DNA of 64,000 bases from Semisulcospira habei (lineage: Eukaryota; Mollusca; Gastropoda; Semisulcospiridae): assembly GCA_036245525.1 (NCBI GenBank), contig BTPG01000003.1:156963080-157027079 (forward strand), read 5' to 3'. The notes beneath the pieces are model-generated. The model had not been told where the DNA came from. It worked only from the letters and a program-made list of their open reading frames with translations, and did not search any database. Of the stretch, positions 31,501 to 43,000 are shown in pieces. Every line of letters begins with the position of its first letter. Within the stretch, counting starts at the first letter, position 1. The position numbers were made by a program, and so were the translations under genes.

Positions 31501-31515
31501 GTTGGGTTGTCCTTT

Positions 31516-32160
31516 CTACAGCAAGTCAGTCAGGGGTGCTGTGACAGCTGCGAAGTTCGGGATGTACTCCCGGTAGTAGTTCGCCAGGCCCATGAATGAA
31601 CAAACTTGCGTCTTGGTAGTAGCTCGTGTGACATCCCTGATCTTTCTCACGTCGTCATGTAGCCCTTTCAAGCCTTCGCTTCGCCGATGAAGTCTATGTT
31701 GTCGGCCCCCAGAAATACACTTGCTTGGTCGGATGGTGAAATTCGCATCTGACAGACGCTGGAACAGCTCTCGGAGGGCCTTGAGGTGATCTCCCCAGGT
31801 CTTGGTATGGATCAAGATCTCGTCCCAGTAAAAGACCACATTTTGCATATCTTATAGGATCTTTTTCAGTCCTCTCTTCAAAGTGGCACCACTGTTCACC
31901 ATTCCAAAAGGCATCATTCAGGAACTCCCAATGACCGTCGGTTGTGACGAACGCTGTCTTTTAGATGTCTTTCTCTGCAACCTTGATTTGCCAGTACCGG
32001 CTTTGCTTAGGTCAATTTTAGAGATGAATCGGTCTCCACTGACCTTCTGGAACAGTTCTTCCGCTGTGGGCATGGACTCTAGGTCGAATATTATCAGTTT
32101 ATTGAGTTTACGGTAGTCCACACGCACCCGGTAGAATCCATCTGGTTTCTTCACGATAAC
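31516..32160 (-). pseudogene. gypsy reverse transcriptase, C-terminal part
   Basis: VKKPDGFYRVRVDYRKLNK, LFQKVSGDRFISKIDLSKAG, then NVVFYWDEILIHTKTW and FMGLANYYREYIPNFAAVTA. The expected YxDD catalytic box reads Tyr-Trp-Asp-Glu, so the second catalytic aspartate is lost. A deletion or frameshift follows KIDLSKAG. The N-terminal part of the domain is displaced to 34981-35150 by the RTE insertion. Confidence 0.85.
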
Positions 32161-34980
32161 TACTTACTTACTCACGCCTGTCACCCCTACCCGGGTATAG
32201 GCCGTCGACGAGAGACCTCCAGCAACTCCTGTCCTGTGCTTCTCCTTCGATTCTACTCCAGGTGGTTCCCAGTCTCTTGATGTCTGCTTGGAGGTCTCGA
32301 CGCCAGGAGTTTCTCGGCCTACCTCTTTTCCTGGGGGTTCCATGACAATGCCTGCCTAGTGATACTGGAAGCTGGCTTTCTCAGACTGTGACCGATCCAT
32401 CCCCATCTTCTTCGTCCAATTTCATTCTCTGCTGTTATCTGCTCTGTTCTCTCCCAGAGTCTGACGTTGCTGATCTTCTCTGGCCAGTGGATTTGCAAAA
32501 TTCTTCTAAGGCAACTGTTCATGAAGGTCTGTACTCTGTTGACTGTGGTTTTTGTCAATCTCCAAGTCTCTGCTCCATATAGGAGAACTGCTTTTACATT
32601 GGAGTTGAAAATCCGGACTTTGGTGTGTTGTGATAGCTCTCTGGAACTCCACACTTTTTTCAACTGGAGAAAGGCTGCTCTGGCTTTACCGATTCGTGCT
32701 CTGACATCTGCATCAGTGCCGCCTTTTTTGTCTATGATGCTTCCGAGATAGGTGAAGGACTCCACCTCCTCCAACGGGGTGCCAGCAAGCAAGACTAGTT
32801 CTTCCCTGGTTGCGTTCAGCCTCATTGTCTTTGTTTTCTGTTCGTGAATGGTGAGGCCCACTTGGGACGAGATGTCAGCAAGCCTCGTGGTCTTGTCCTG
32901 CATTTGTTGATGAGTGTGGGACAGTAATGCCAAGTCGTCTGCAAAATCGAGGTCGTCAAGCTGTGTCCACAGTGTCCACTGTATTCCACTTCGTCATCTT
33001 CATGACCCAGTCTATGGCCAGTAGGAAGAGGAACGGAGACAGCAGACACCCCTGCCTGACACCAGTTCTGACCTGGAGCTCCCTGGTGAACTGCCCTTCG
33101 TGGATCACGCGACATGTCATGCCATCGTAGCTGCTCTTGATCAGGCGGACGAGCTTTGCGGGTACACCGTAGTGTCGTAGGAGTTTCCACAGAGTCTCTC
33201 GGTCCACACTGTCAAATGCTTTCTCATAATCCACAAAGTTGACGTACAGCGGGGAGCTCCACTCCAGAGACTGTTCCACGATGATGCGGAGAGTGGCGAT
33301 CTGGTCTGTACATGATCGGTTCTTCCTGAATCCTGCTTGCTGGTCTCTCAGCTGGGGGTCAACGGAGCTCTTCATTCTCTCCAGGATGATCCTGTTGAAG
33401 ACCTTTCCTGGTACTGACAGCAAGGTGATTCCTCTGTAGTTGGAACACTTGCTGAGGTCGCCTTTCATGGGAAGCTTGATTAGGTACCCCTCCTTCCAGT
33501 CAGCCGGCATCACCTCCTCTTCCCAGATCTTTCCAAACAGTGGGTACAGCATCTCCACTGTTGTCTCTAGGTCTGCTTTCAGAGACTCCGCTGGGATGCC
33601 ATCTGGGCCTGCTGCTTTGCCGTTCTTCAAAAAAGCCACTGCTCTTCTGATCTCTTCCCGGCTGGGTCTGTCACAGCTGATGGGTAGGTCGGTCTCTGCC
33701 GGCTGGATGTCTGGGGGGTCGGGTGGGCTAGGTCTGTTCAGTAACTCTTCAAAATACTCGGCCCATCTGTCGAGTTGGTCTGCTCTGTCTGCAATAGGCT
33801 TGCCTTCTTTGTCTTTTACTGGTCTTTCTGTATGGCCATACTTGCCTGACAATCTTCTGGTAATGTCGTAGAGCTGTTTCATGTTGCCGCTGCCTGCTGC
33901 CTTTTCTGCCTCTGCTGCCAGGCTGTCTGCGTAGGCCCTCTTGTCTGCCCTGATACTCCTCTTCACCTCGAGGTTGGCTTCGGAGTATTCCCCCTGTGCC
34001 CTTATTTTGGCTGCTCTCGTGCGACTGTTGTTGACAACTGCTTTCTTCTGCTTCCTCACTTCTATCTTCTTCAAGGTCTGTGCCGACAGCCAGTCCTTGT
34101 GATGGTGTTTCCTGAACCCTACAGTGTCTTTGCAGGTTGAGTTCAGCGCCTCTCTAACTGCCTTCCACTGCTGCTCTGTGGTGACCGCCTCCTCTTCATT
34201 TACTAGCTCCTGTAGCGCTTGAAACTGGTTGGACAGCACCAGTTTGAACCTTTCTCTCACTCCCATCTCTCTCAGAAGGCCTACATTATAGCGCTGTCTT
34301 CTTGTCGTCTCTGTGTGGCTTTTCTTTAGCTTGAGCTTCATTCTTAAGGTAAGCAGATGGTGGTCTGAGGCGACATCTGCTCCCCTCCTCACTCGAACAT
34401 CTTGAAGGGATCTTCTAAATTTCTTGCTAATGCAGATATGGTCTATTTGGTTCTCTGTTGTATGGTCAGGTGAGACCCAAGTTGCTTTGTGTATTCTTCT
34501 GTGTGGGAAGATGCTGCCTCCAATGACAAGTCGGTTTAGAGCACAAAAGTCTACAAACCTCTCCCCGTTCTCACTCATCTCCGAGCCTAGTCCCTGTCTC
34601 CCCATCACCTCTTCGTATCCGGTGTTGTCCTCCCCTATTTTGGCATTAAAATCGCCCATGACGATGGTGATGTCTCGCTCCGCACATTTGTCTACGGCAC
34701 TCTGGAGTCGGTCGTAGAACTCTTGTTTCTCTTCCTCATCACTGTCATTAGTGGGCGCATAACACTGGATGACGTTCAGCTTGAGCTTTTTCTTGGTTCT
34801 GAAGGCTGTTGTGATAATTCTTGGCCCAAGAGGTTCCCAGCCCATCAGCGCTCTCTGTGCCACTGGTGACAGCATGAATGCTACACCTTCTGTATGGGGG
34901 GCATTCTCCTCTTCATGACCTGAATACAGAATCATCTCCCCACTTAACAGCCTTTTCTGGCCATACTGCGTCCATCTGGC
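32161..34980 (-). mobile_element. RTE-type LINE, 5'-truncated, nested in gypsy RT
   Basis: Near-identical to 46471-49311 in reverse complement. It ends with the same (GTAA)n tail next to gypsy codons for VIVKKPDG. It begins inside the endonuclease sequence (CAGATGGACGCAGT), so about 460 bp of the 5' end are missing. No clear target duplication is present. It splits the gypsy RT between YAFP and VIVKK. Confidence 0.92.
32319..34935 (-). pseudogene. RTE endonuclease/reverse transcriptase, broken copy
   Basis: Frame 1 covers 34935-32956 (659 codons) with MGDFNAKIGEDNTGYEEVMG, ASDHHLL and the RT blocks up to [16 protein letters not shown] short deletion then shifts the frame before the FADD box. 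The second frame (32933-32319) begins [20 protein letters not shown] and stops at SWNPQEKR because a further 7-bp loss removes the normal GKRKRGRP run. It differs from the intact copy at only scattered residues by eye. Confidence 0.9.
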
Positions 34981-35150
34981 GGGAACGCATATGGCGACTT
35001 GGACTCCCTGATGACTCCCAGGTCCAACATCTCCTTGATGTCTTTCTTCAGTTCTTCCCTCGTGTTGTAAGGTAGACGATATGGCTTGCTGTGAACAGGC
35101 TCGTTTGACGTCAGATTAAACTCATCCTAGATGGTGTCTGTTGTCCCCGG
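34981..35150 (-). pseudogene. gypsy reverse transcriptase, N-terminal part
   Basis: DEFNLTSNEPVHSKPYRLPY, NTREELKKDIKEMLDLGVIR and ESKSPYAFP form the classic start of a gypsy RT domain. A TAG stop lies just before DEFNL. It continues after the RTE insertion at 32160. Confidence 0.85.
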
Positions 35151-35151
35151 G

Positions 35152-36570
35152 TCAGGTGTAAACCGATGCTTGAACTCCGTAGTTAGGACTCTCAGCTCTT
35201 CTTGTTGTGCCTGGGTTGAAGTTCTGACCGAACTGGATGTCTTCTACACCCTCCTGGTGGCGGAGTTCATTAAGGTCGAACACGTTTTCGCCGTCTAGTC
35301 TCTCGTCAGGAGCTAGACTCACCGATGCCGCTTGTTGGGGTTTGTCCTGACGACCTCGCTCGATGTACCTCTTTAGAAGATTCGTGTGGTAAGTCTTCAT
35401 CTTGTTGTTGACCTTGACTCTGTAGTCGTTGATGCCAACCACTGTGTCAACCATGTACGGTCCCTTCCACTGCATCAGGAGCTTGTTGTTGTCGGTGAGG
35501 AGAAGAACCAACACCTGGTCACCTGGCTGGAACCGTCGAGGTTTGGCTTTACGGTCATAGCAATGATTCCCCTTGTTTTGCGCCTACTCCAGTTCTTCTC
35601 GAGCCATCCTGAGGGTATCCTCCAGCTTCTTTCTCAGATCGAAGACATACTGATAACTGATCTTCACCTCAGGCGCGTCGATATCCTTGGTCCACAGCTC
35701 CTTCAGGATGTGCATGGGTCCCCTTACAGTCCTGCCGTATAGTAATTCAAAGGGGGAGAACCCTGTCGAATCTTGAGGAACTTTACGGTATGCGAAGAGC
35801 AAGGCCACATGTATCTATGCCACAACTTTGGCTGCTCAGCACACAGTTTCTTCAGCATAGCCTTCAATTTTCCGTTGAACATTTCAACCAACCCGTTACA
35901 CATGGGGTGGTACGGGGTCGTAGTGAGGTGTTGGATGCTCAAAAGGCGATTGGACTTCCTCCATCCAGTCGGAGACGAACTGGGTCGCTAGATCACTCAG
36001 AATTTCCTCAGGAATCCCTAGACGGCTGAACATGCCCACGAGCGCCTCTACCACTGTTGGAGTGTCGATCTTCTTTAATGGTATGGCCTCAGGATATCTT
36101 GTAGCGTAATCCACCAGTGTCAGAATGGAGCGATGACCATCTTCACTTGGAGGAGATATTGGCCACACCAGACCCACGGCTACTCGCTTGAAAGGCATGT
36201 CGATCAGTGGCATTTTCTCTAGAGGAACCTTGGGCACCTTTCCCTTGGAGATTGTCTTCTGGCATATGTCGCACGACCTGCAGAATCGGGTGACGTCACC
36301 CCCCCCCCCCCCCCCCCATATCAGGCCAGTAGAAGACTGCTCGGATCCTGTCGAGGGTCTTGCTGATTCCCAGTTGTCCTCCCAAGATGGAATCATGGGC
36401 CAGTTTCATCACCTGCATCCTCAGGGGTTTAGGAACCACCACTTGACGGATAGGCTTGTCTCCATGGCTGGTGTATATCCGGCACAGGATATATGATTTC
36501 GAAAGTTATTTTCTTCCCTCTTCGCGACACGCCTCGGTGTGACGTCGGAACTTGTCAAGCGAGGGGTCGG
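35152..36570 (-). pseudogene. gypsy integrase with GPY/F module
   Basis: In order: FRRHTEACREEGRK; a zinc-finger remnant FCRSCDICQKTISKGK; catalytic core VAVGLVWPISPPSEDGHRSI, where the first catalytic Asp is Gly; LSDLATQFVSDW with the second Asp; and HPMCNGLVEMFNG with the catalytic Glu. A poly-C run (36300-36317) disrupts the finger. QWKGPYMVDTVVGINDYRVK is the GPY module near 35450. Several frameshifts separate the blocks. The position before RT (in transcription order) is the notable point. Confidence 0.85.
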
Positions 36571-36970
36571 CTTTCTGTAGTTCCACCAGCTTGTATCTAT
36601 TCACCACGGCTGCTTCTGTGTTGTCAGCTACGTTTAGAGGGATGGTCTGATGACTCTTCTTTACTTGACTTCTCGTGTTTCTCTGCTTCTTTTCGCTGTT
36701 TCTCTTCCTCTTCTCGCTGAATTTCAAGTTTCTTGATTTCACGCTCTTTGGCTATTTCTTCTCTATCCAATTTCTCCTTTTCTCTCTCCAGTCTCTTTTC
36801 TTCTTTCTCCTTTTCTCTCTCCAGTCTCTTTTCATCTTTTTCTTTTTCTCTCTCCAGTCTCTTTTCTTCTCTCTCCTTTACAAACTCAAGGAGTTCAGCT
36901 CCCTGGAGTCCACATTCCTTTCAAGTTTTCAGGAATGTCTCTATTTCCGATTTCGCCATCTCTACCTATC
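36571..36970 (-). pseudogene. gypsy gag N-terminus, charged coiled coil
   Basis: Begins MAKSEIETFLKT about 70 bp after the 5' LTR, is broken by an early stop, and continues ELLEFVKEREEKRLEREKEK with repeated KRLEREKEKEE heptad-like units. The capsid C-terminal part and protease are missing before the integrase, which indicates an internal deletion near 36620-36650. Confidence 0.7.
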
Positions 36971-37040
36971 ACTGCTGGCTGTAGTCTCCGACTACCCTTT
37001 CCACTGAGCCAACTGAAGAGGTCGCGTCGGAGGTGCCAAA

Positions 37041-37673
37041 TGTTACGTGGTAGTCGTAGTTGTATGATGTAATCAAACCAGACGCACGCACGTGGGGTTC
37101 TTGTAAAGAAATCTCACTCAGCTGCAACACTTCACACGTGGCACAAGGTTGTAGACCACACTGGTGTAACAGTTCCAACAATATCATCCTTATTGCATCG
37201 ATGCGATCTCCACACAATGCATCTACAAATGCACCAACACTGATACGCTGTCTCCTCTACAATGCATCAAAACTTTTGACACACCGCCGTGAGATGGCCA
37301 TGGTTGTCTGCTCGGCGTTAAACCCAAATAACTAACTAACTAACTAACTAACTTGTGACACACTGCGTCTCTCATGCAATGTACACACATACTTCCTAAC
37401 ACGGTGTTTTATACTATTACAGATTTCCAGAACAATCCTGCAAATTCTCCCAACACAACCAATTAGAAAAGAAAACGTAACCAAAACTCATTAATATTCA
37501 TGAAAAAGAACACCCGAGAAGCCAGTTACTACAAATTTCTACTACTATCTAAGCGCCTTTAATACAATGTTACGAAATGTTGCCGACAACTTTGACGTCA
37601 TATATGAGGTCACTAGAAAGATCCCGACCCTGCTCGAACCTTCCAGTCTAATGTAGCGAAACTACGCGTCACA
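37041..37673 (-). repeat. 5' LTR of the gypsy element, with nested SINE tail
   Basis: 633 bp, longer than its partner because of a 72-bp insertion at 37284-37355 plus its duplication. Just inside the LTR the element strand reads TTTGGCACCTCCGACGCGAC, whose TGG at offset 2 is a plausible tRNA primer-binding site. Confidence 0.9.
37277..37362 (+). mobile_element. Truncated SINE/LINE tail inserted in the LTR
   Basis: CGCCGTGAGATGGCCATGGT, CTGCTCGGCGTTAAACCC, then (AACT)n. The 7-bp duplication TGACACA at 37277-37283 and 37356-37362 brackets a 72-bp insert. The other LTR lacks it. Related tails lie at 44132 and 60986. Confidence 0.85.
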
Positions 37674-38130
37674 AAAGCGCGTGTTTGTTGTCAACTGAAA
37701 ACGTCGCCACAATGACGGTCAGGTTGCCAAAACAGGCTACGGTGCAAACAGTGCAGCAGCCAGACCCTCTCACCGGGGTTGGCATTCAAAACCGAATCAC
37801 AAGCTTGAACGCGGACAATAGCCGCCGTTGACAACAAGCTCTAAAGTTCCTTCATAATGCCGTTCACGTGATTAGGTTGCTGTCGCGTAAGTTACACCAC
37901 CTAAGCTAGTTGTGACCAGCATTTACCTTCCTATATGACGATACAAACGCACAAAAATGCATAACAATTATATGATACTCAAAACTGACGCGAAATCGGC
38001 ACTGGATGGCTGGCTAATCGGCAGTGGCTGAGACGAAGGCAGAAAGGATGGCGTCACACATAGTCGCAGCGCGTTGTGTGTCGGCACTATACGCAAAAGT
38101 AGTACAACTGAGCTTGATGGTCCTGTACAT

Positions 38131-38221
38131 ACCCCAGTAGCAAAACGTTTTCGCGCCCACGACGGCCGCAATGGGCCCGCGCACTGAGCCGTCGTCGTGG
38201 GCCCGAGGACCTTTGCTTATT
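38131..38221. mobile_element. Family E palindrome
   Basis: AGTAGCAAAACGTTTTCGCG, CCACGACGGCCGCAATGGGC and CGTCGTCGTGGGCCCGAGGA, with CCCC and GGGG at the outer edges. Confidence 0.8.
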
Positions 38222-38821
38222 GCGGGGTACGCTTGACGCTTCGCTCGTACAATTCGCTCGTGCACTTTAAAAACTGCTGTGACAAAGATTTAGGAATTTA
38301 TCACTGAAGCTGGTTGCTTCGCCAAGCAGTCTAGCACTCGAACAGGCCTACAAGGAAAATCCTTCTCCGGAAGTAGCTGCCATGTTGTTTCACGGGATCG
38401 CCATGCCGAATCACAACAACAAACACTAACGATATTTACACTGTCAGCAAATTCTTCCTTCATTGCGTGCGCCTGATTGATTAATTTACTGTCGGTTTAA
38501 ATGCACCACTAATACTGCCTATGAATAGCACTTAATGTTAATATATGTGGATACACGGCTATTGTGTCGGCTGTCTTTCAGGAGGGTATTATTCCGATAG
38601 TGGCAGCCGTCGTTAAACGAAAATCAGATCAAGTCTAAACAGGACATGTTTTCGTTCATATTGATCCCAGGGACACTGCACACAACTGAACGGGGTTCCT
38701 TTCCTGCCGGCTCTAAATCCCTCTGCATGATATGGTCTTATCCTATCTGGTCCGATCGAAGCTTGTGCCGACTGCTGCCATGTATACGGGTTGATGCATA
38801 TATTTGTGAGTGTCTGGATTC

Positions 38822-38911
38822 TAACCCTTTGGCTGTCGGTAGCGGTTTTTGTCGCGATGATTCCTGCAGGAATCATCGCGACAAAACCCGCTACCGACAG
38901 CCAAAGGGTTA
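38822..38911. mobile_element. Family D palindrome, nearly perfect
   Basis: TAACCCTTTGGCTGTCGGTA then GCGGTTTTTGTCGCGATGAT and TCCTGCAGGAATCATCGCGA form a 90-bp palindrome with a single-base difference between arms and TGCA at the centre. Confidence 0.92.
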
Positions 38912-38959
38912 GGAAAATTGGCAACAGCTGAATGGTTCTACCAAGGTCGGCGTGAGCCG

Positions 38960-39440
38960 CCTCTATCCTCTTGTTGGATGGGGAAAGAGAGACTGAATCG
39001 AGAGAGAAACTTAAGCAATTCTTTTTTAACCGTGCCGCAAGATATTTGATTGATGAGACTGTCATAGTGTCTTGGCCGCCAATTTCTCAGGGTGGAGATG
39101 TGCGGCGAAGTTTTGTCACGTGGTTAATAGACTGGGTCAGTCGGGAGGTCAGAGCCGGGCTGCACGAGCTGTCTCCCTCACGTGACTTACTGTCTGATTT
39201 TCGCGCGCTGATAAAAAAAAAAAGTCCCTCATACAACCGGTGTAACACGCTGGAATGATCTTCACGGGGTCACTTTGACGTGGTAATCACGATACGTCAG
39301 AGGAATAATACGCCAGAGTGATTCTCACGCAGGATGGATCCGTGGTCATCGTAGCGTAGTACAAATGACTCACGCCAGAAGGACCATTGTCCGGGTTTAC
39401 TTTGGCGCATTTCAAGGTCCCTCTGACGTAAGAGTCACGC
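38960..39440. other. Stretch with no recognised feature
   Basis: Short unassigned ORF (38971-39258, plus) without a recognised domain or splice context; the rest is unique-looking. Confidence 0.4.
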
Positions 39441-39880
39441 TGTCGTGTTACACCAGCCTTTCCATTTGCAGCTGACGGCGTGGAGATCCTCTCGAGCCCG
39501 TGCCGCCGAAGAGTTCACGAGAATGATTCATGTGCGTCTCAGTCTTAAGATCGCCGCCGGCAAAACTTGCATCAGTCCTCAGATTGAGCGGATAATCTAA
39601 TGGGGTTAGCGCATTCAATGTGCCCCGCATCAATAGCTGCAAAAGTGTCGTATAGCGTTGCCTGGTTGGCCGGACTGAAGGGTTGGGGATTTTTCCTCAT
39701 TCCATCCAGTCGAAATCTCGTACACACTCGCGTGAGACAGAACCCATTTACTCATCAACACCTACATATTACTGTCTCCCGACAAAAGTCTTCGGGCAGA
39801 ATGTTGAAGTTGGTCGGCAGAGACAATGCAGATGAAGATGAACACTGTATTTGCTCAAATTTGTGACTAAAAGGGCATCC

Positions 39881-39970
39881 CCAGTAGCAAGACGACTTCG
39901 GGCTGGGCCCGCGCACAGTCGTGCCCGGGCCCACTGCGGCCGTCGTGGGCCCGAGGACCTATGCTTCCTG
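39881..39970. mobile_element. Family E palindrome, left arm shortened
   Basis: CAGTAGCAAGACGACTTCGG, GCGCACAGTCGTGCCCGGGC and CTGCGGCCGTCGTGGGCCCG. The left arm lost about 18 bp. Confidence 0.8.
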
Positions 39971-40437
39971 GGATACCCGCGTTGTTTGCGTTCCAGGCTG
40001 CCATAATTTCCTTGCAGAATGAGGGACTGAGAACAGATTTGACGAAGTGTAGCCTGCGTGACTCAGTTCGATCAGTAGGTCTTTCATTTCAGTCCCAGCA
40101 AGGTACCCCCACCCACCCCCTCCCTCCCACCAAAACCCCTCCCACCCCCACCCCCATCCCCCGACCCCCACCCCAACCTCCGTCCCTTAGTCCTAGACAT
40201 ACATCTCACCTCACTCTCCCGATCGAATCATCGACTGTCACAAAACAAACTCTAACACATTATTAATCTCCCACGCGGGGACCAGAGCAAATTATGCTCT
40301 GCATATATGGACATCGGCCGCCAAACATTGGGCAGAGAACTTTGTATAGTCAATTGCGCAATGCATCCTTCCTATCAAATGTATGACAACTTTGGAGAAA
40401 TTTGACTTTTTGGGCCCTAAAATAAAGTCTAGGACTC

Positions 40438-40670
40438 TTATCTTATTTCTTCAATAATTAATTCTCCTCAGTGTGGGGGAAAAATAACTTGCGTTACATA
40501 TTTCTTTAGGAGCCAGTGATAAAGAACTATGGAACACAAGCGTGTTTCTTTCCTCAAGAGAATTAATTATTGAAGAAATAAGATAAGGAGCCAATGATCA
40601 AGAAATATGGAACACAAACGTGTGGGGGGTTTTCAACTAGAGAATAAATTATTGAAGAAATAAAATAACC
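40438..40670. repeat. Foldback with a direct duplication
   Basis: TTATTTCTTCAATAATTAAT (40442) is inverted at 40562 (ATTAATTATTGAAGAAATAA). GGAGCCAGTGATAAAGAACT (40509) repeats as GGAGCCAATGATCAAGAAAT (40587). Confidence 0.75.
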
Positions 40671-41099
40671 AGCCATTCTGAACAAGATCGATAGCATGAG
40701 CAGAAAAATGACGTCATTATAAGCTTCACGTTATGACATTCTTATTTGTACGACGCCTGGTACACAATGATAGGCTTGCGATGTAGGTTGTGTATGTAAG
40801 GCGTCGTGCAAATAACAGTGTCGTGACGCAAAGTCCATAATAACGGATGATCTTGCTTTTCGTCAGTGCACATGCTAGTTTGTTCAACAGAATGGCTGAA
40901 AATGGATTTTTTCTTCAGTATGTCTGTATACATTATTTTTAGAGAAACATCAGTTAATTCTCCAGTGGACGAAGGGACATAAAATAATTGCATCCCATAC
41001 ATGTGTGACCTCTGGCACCTAGACTTTATTTTAAGACCATAAAATTCAACTTTCTGAATCTTTGTCAAAAATTTTGCATTGGGGAATTGTAGCTAGTGT

Positions 41100-42707
41100 A
41101 CAGTATAAGTTATTGGTTGCAAGGCTTTGCTACACTAATCATTGTAGGCCTGAGGGAGGTCAAAGGAACCATTGTACCCGGAAGGCCTGAAGGGTACAAC
41201 GGTTCCTTTGACCTCCCGAAGGCCTACAAGGGTCCGCGCAGCAAGCCCCTGCTACCAATAACGTATCTGTTTTCATTCCTCCACTATTTTCGTAAAAGAA
41301 ACCAAGAAGAAATCTTCCGACCTGGATCACGCCAGACATGACTGACGTATTATACATAGAGTTATGACGTAATTAAAATTTTTTCATGACGTATCTGTCT
41401 CCAGTAGTGTGCCTGTTGTTTCGAACAACACTAAGTAACTTTGTACTTTAGAACGTTTTGGTGATCTTTTATAAAACAAAACTGGCATCCAAGAGGCGTC
41501 AGAAAGAGGGCTACAAAAAGTGCGCAATTTGTCGCTACAAGGGTTTTTGTGGCTCGGTAGTGTGGCACAGTTTGCGCTAAAGAGATTGGTCGTGTGACGT
41601 AGCGATGAAAACAATATAAGTTATTGGTAGCAAGGGTTTGCTACACGGACCCTTGTAGGCCTGAGGGAGGTCAAAGGAACCATTGTACCCCGAAGGCCGA
41701 AGGCCTGAGGGGTTCGGCCTTCGGGGTACAATGGTTCCCTTGACTCCCAAGACCTACAAGGGTCCGTGCAGCAAGTCCCTGCTACCAATAACCTATTTGT
41801 TTTCATTCCTCCAAGAATAAAAGAAAAAAAAAAGAAAATCAAGAAGAAATCTTCCGACCTGAATCACGCCAGACATGACTGAAGTTAAAGGAATATTATA
41901 AGTTATTGGTCGGAGGGGTTCGCTACACGGACTTTTGTAGGCCTGAGGGAGATCAAAGGAATCGTTGTACCCCGAAGGCCGAAGGCCTGAGGGGTACAAT
42001 GATTCCTTTGACCTCTCGAAGACCCACAAGGGACCGAGCAGCGAACCCCTCTGACCAATAACGTATTTGTTTTCATTCCTCCATTATTTTCGTAAAAGAA
42101 ATCAAGAAGACATCTTCCGACCTGGATCACGCCAGACATGACTGACGTCAAAAGAATATACATTTATACATAATAGACTTATGACGTAATTTAAAATATG
42201 TCATGATGTTGCCGTCTCCAGTACTGAGTGTGCTTGTTGTTTCGAACAACACTAAGTAACTTTGTACTTTAGAACGTTTGGCGATCTTTTATAGAACAAA
42301 ACTGGCATCTGAGATGCGTCATCGAGAGGGCCACAAAACGTCCGCCATTTTTCGCTACAGGGGTTTTTATATCACGGTCACATGGTACGGTTTGTGCTAA
42401 AGTGACTGGTCGTGTGACGTAGGGAGGAAAACAAATATTTATACATAATAGACTTATGACGTAATTTCAAATATTTCATGACGTTGCCGTCTCCAGTAAT
42501 GTGCTGTTGTTTCGAACAACACAAAGAACCTTTTTACTTTAGAACGTTTTGGTGATCTTTTGTAGAACAAAACTCGCACCCAAGATGCGTCACAAAGAGG
42601 GCTACAAGGGCCCGCCATTTGTCGCTACCAGGATTTTTGTATCACGGTCACATGTTACGGTTTGCGCTAAAGTCTGGTCGTGTGACGTAGGGATGAAAAC
42701 AAATACA
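41100..42707. repeat. Array of palindromic J modules and Q modules (J-Q-J-J-Q-Q)
   Basis: J modules (about 41103-41343, 41602-41888, 41890-42160) are palindromes: TTATTGGTAGCAAGGGTTTG, GGAGGTCAAAGGAACCATTG, then the mirror ending CTACCAATAAC. Q modules (41351-41613, 42162-42433, 42434-42707) start TTATGACGTAAT, contain TTGTTTCGAACAACAC and TTTAGAACGTTT, and end GTGTGACGTAGGGATGAAAA. The Q end is the inverse of the J right flank (TGTTTTCATTCCTCC), so J and Q appear to be parts of one larger foldback element rearranged in tandem. Confidence 0.8.
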
Positions 42708-42895
42708 CTTGAACATCAGGCCGACCGAAATAACACCCTACACAAGGCACAGCTTGAGATCATACGCGGCAAAAAGTTCTCACTGATGTGGATTTGTGCC
42801 TCTTACAGATAGAGGAACATGGCTTGGGGAACGAGAATTGACGAATCGTCCCTGTCTACTGTTCTATACGGCCCGACGTGAATTCTGCAGTTGTC

Positions 42896-43000
42896 AGTTG
42901 CATGAGTGAGCTTGGTCTTGCGCCAGCCACAAAGCAAGGTGCTCCGCTAAAGCGGAGCACCTTGCTTAATGGCTGGCGCAGGACGAAGCTCATGCAACTG
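42896..43000. mobile_element. Family I palindrome
   Basis: AGTTGCATGAGTGAGCTTGG, CCACAAAGCAAGGTGCTCCG, then CGGAGCACCTTGCTTAATGG and AAGCTCATGCAACT. The loop is TAAAG-like and the stem about 48 bp. Confidence 0.88.

Larger units (their letters stand above)
30104..37673 (-). mobile_element. Ty3/gypsy LTR retrotransposon, Gmr1-like gene order, decayed
   Basis: Two LTRs (TGTGACGCG...CACGTAACA on the element's strand) enclose, in minus-strand order, a gag start, integrase, GPY/F module, reverse transcriptase and RNase H. Integrase upstream of reverse transcriptase is the order of copia elements and, within Ty3/gypsy, of the Gmr1 clade, whose sequence style this matches. It is inactivated by internal deletion (protease and most of gag), frameshifts, a mutated YxDD box and a nested RTE element (32161-34980). 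No identical target-site duplication was found (CACTG versus AAAGC). It sits in the 15-kb intron between exons 6 and 7 of the CA10-like gene, in the same orientation. Confidence 0.85.

Noticed and set aside
36733..36984. Serine/phenylalanine-rich plus-strand proteins
   Set aside because: Antisense of the KRLEREKE coiled-coil repeat of the gypsy gag.
30099..37678. 5-bp target-site duplication of the gypsy element
   Set aside because: Flanks CACTG and AAAGC do not match; no duplication can be claimed.
39448..39642. Minus-strand ORF considered as the missing short CA10 exon
   Set aside because: Neither phase nor sequence fit; 44785-44851 satisfies both splice sites and the 1-base phase.
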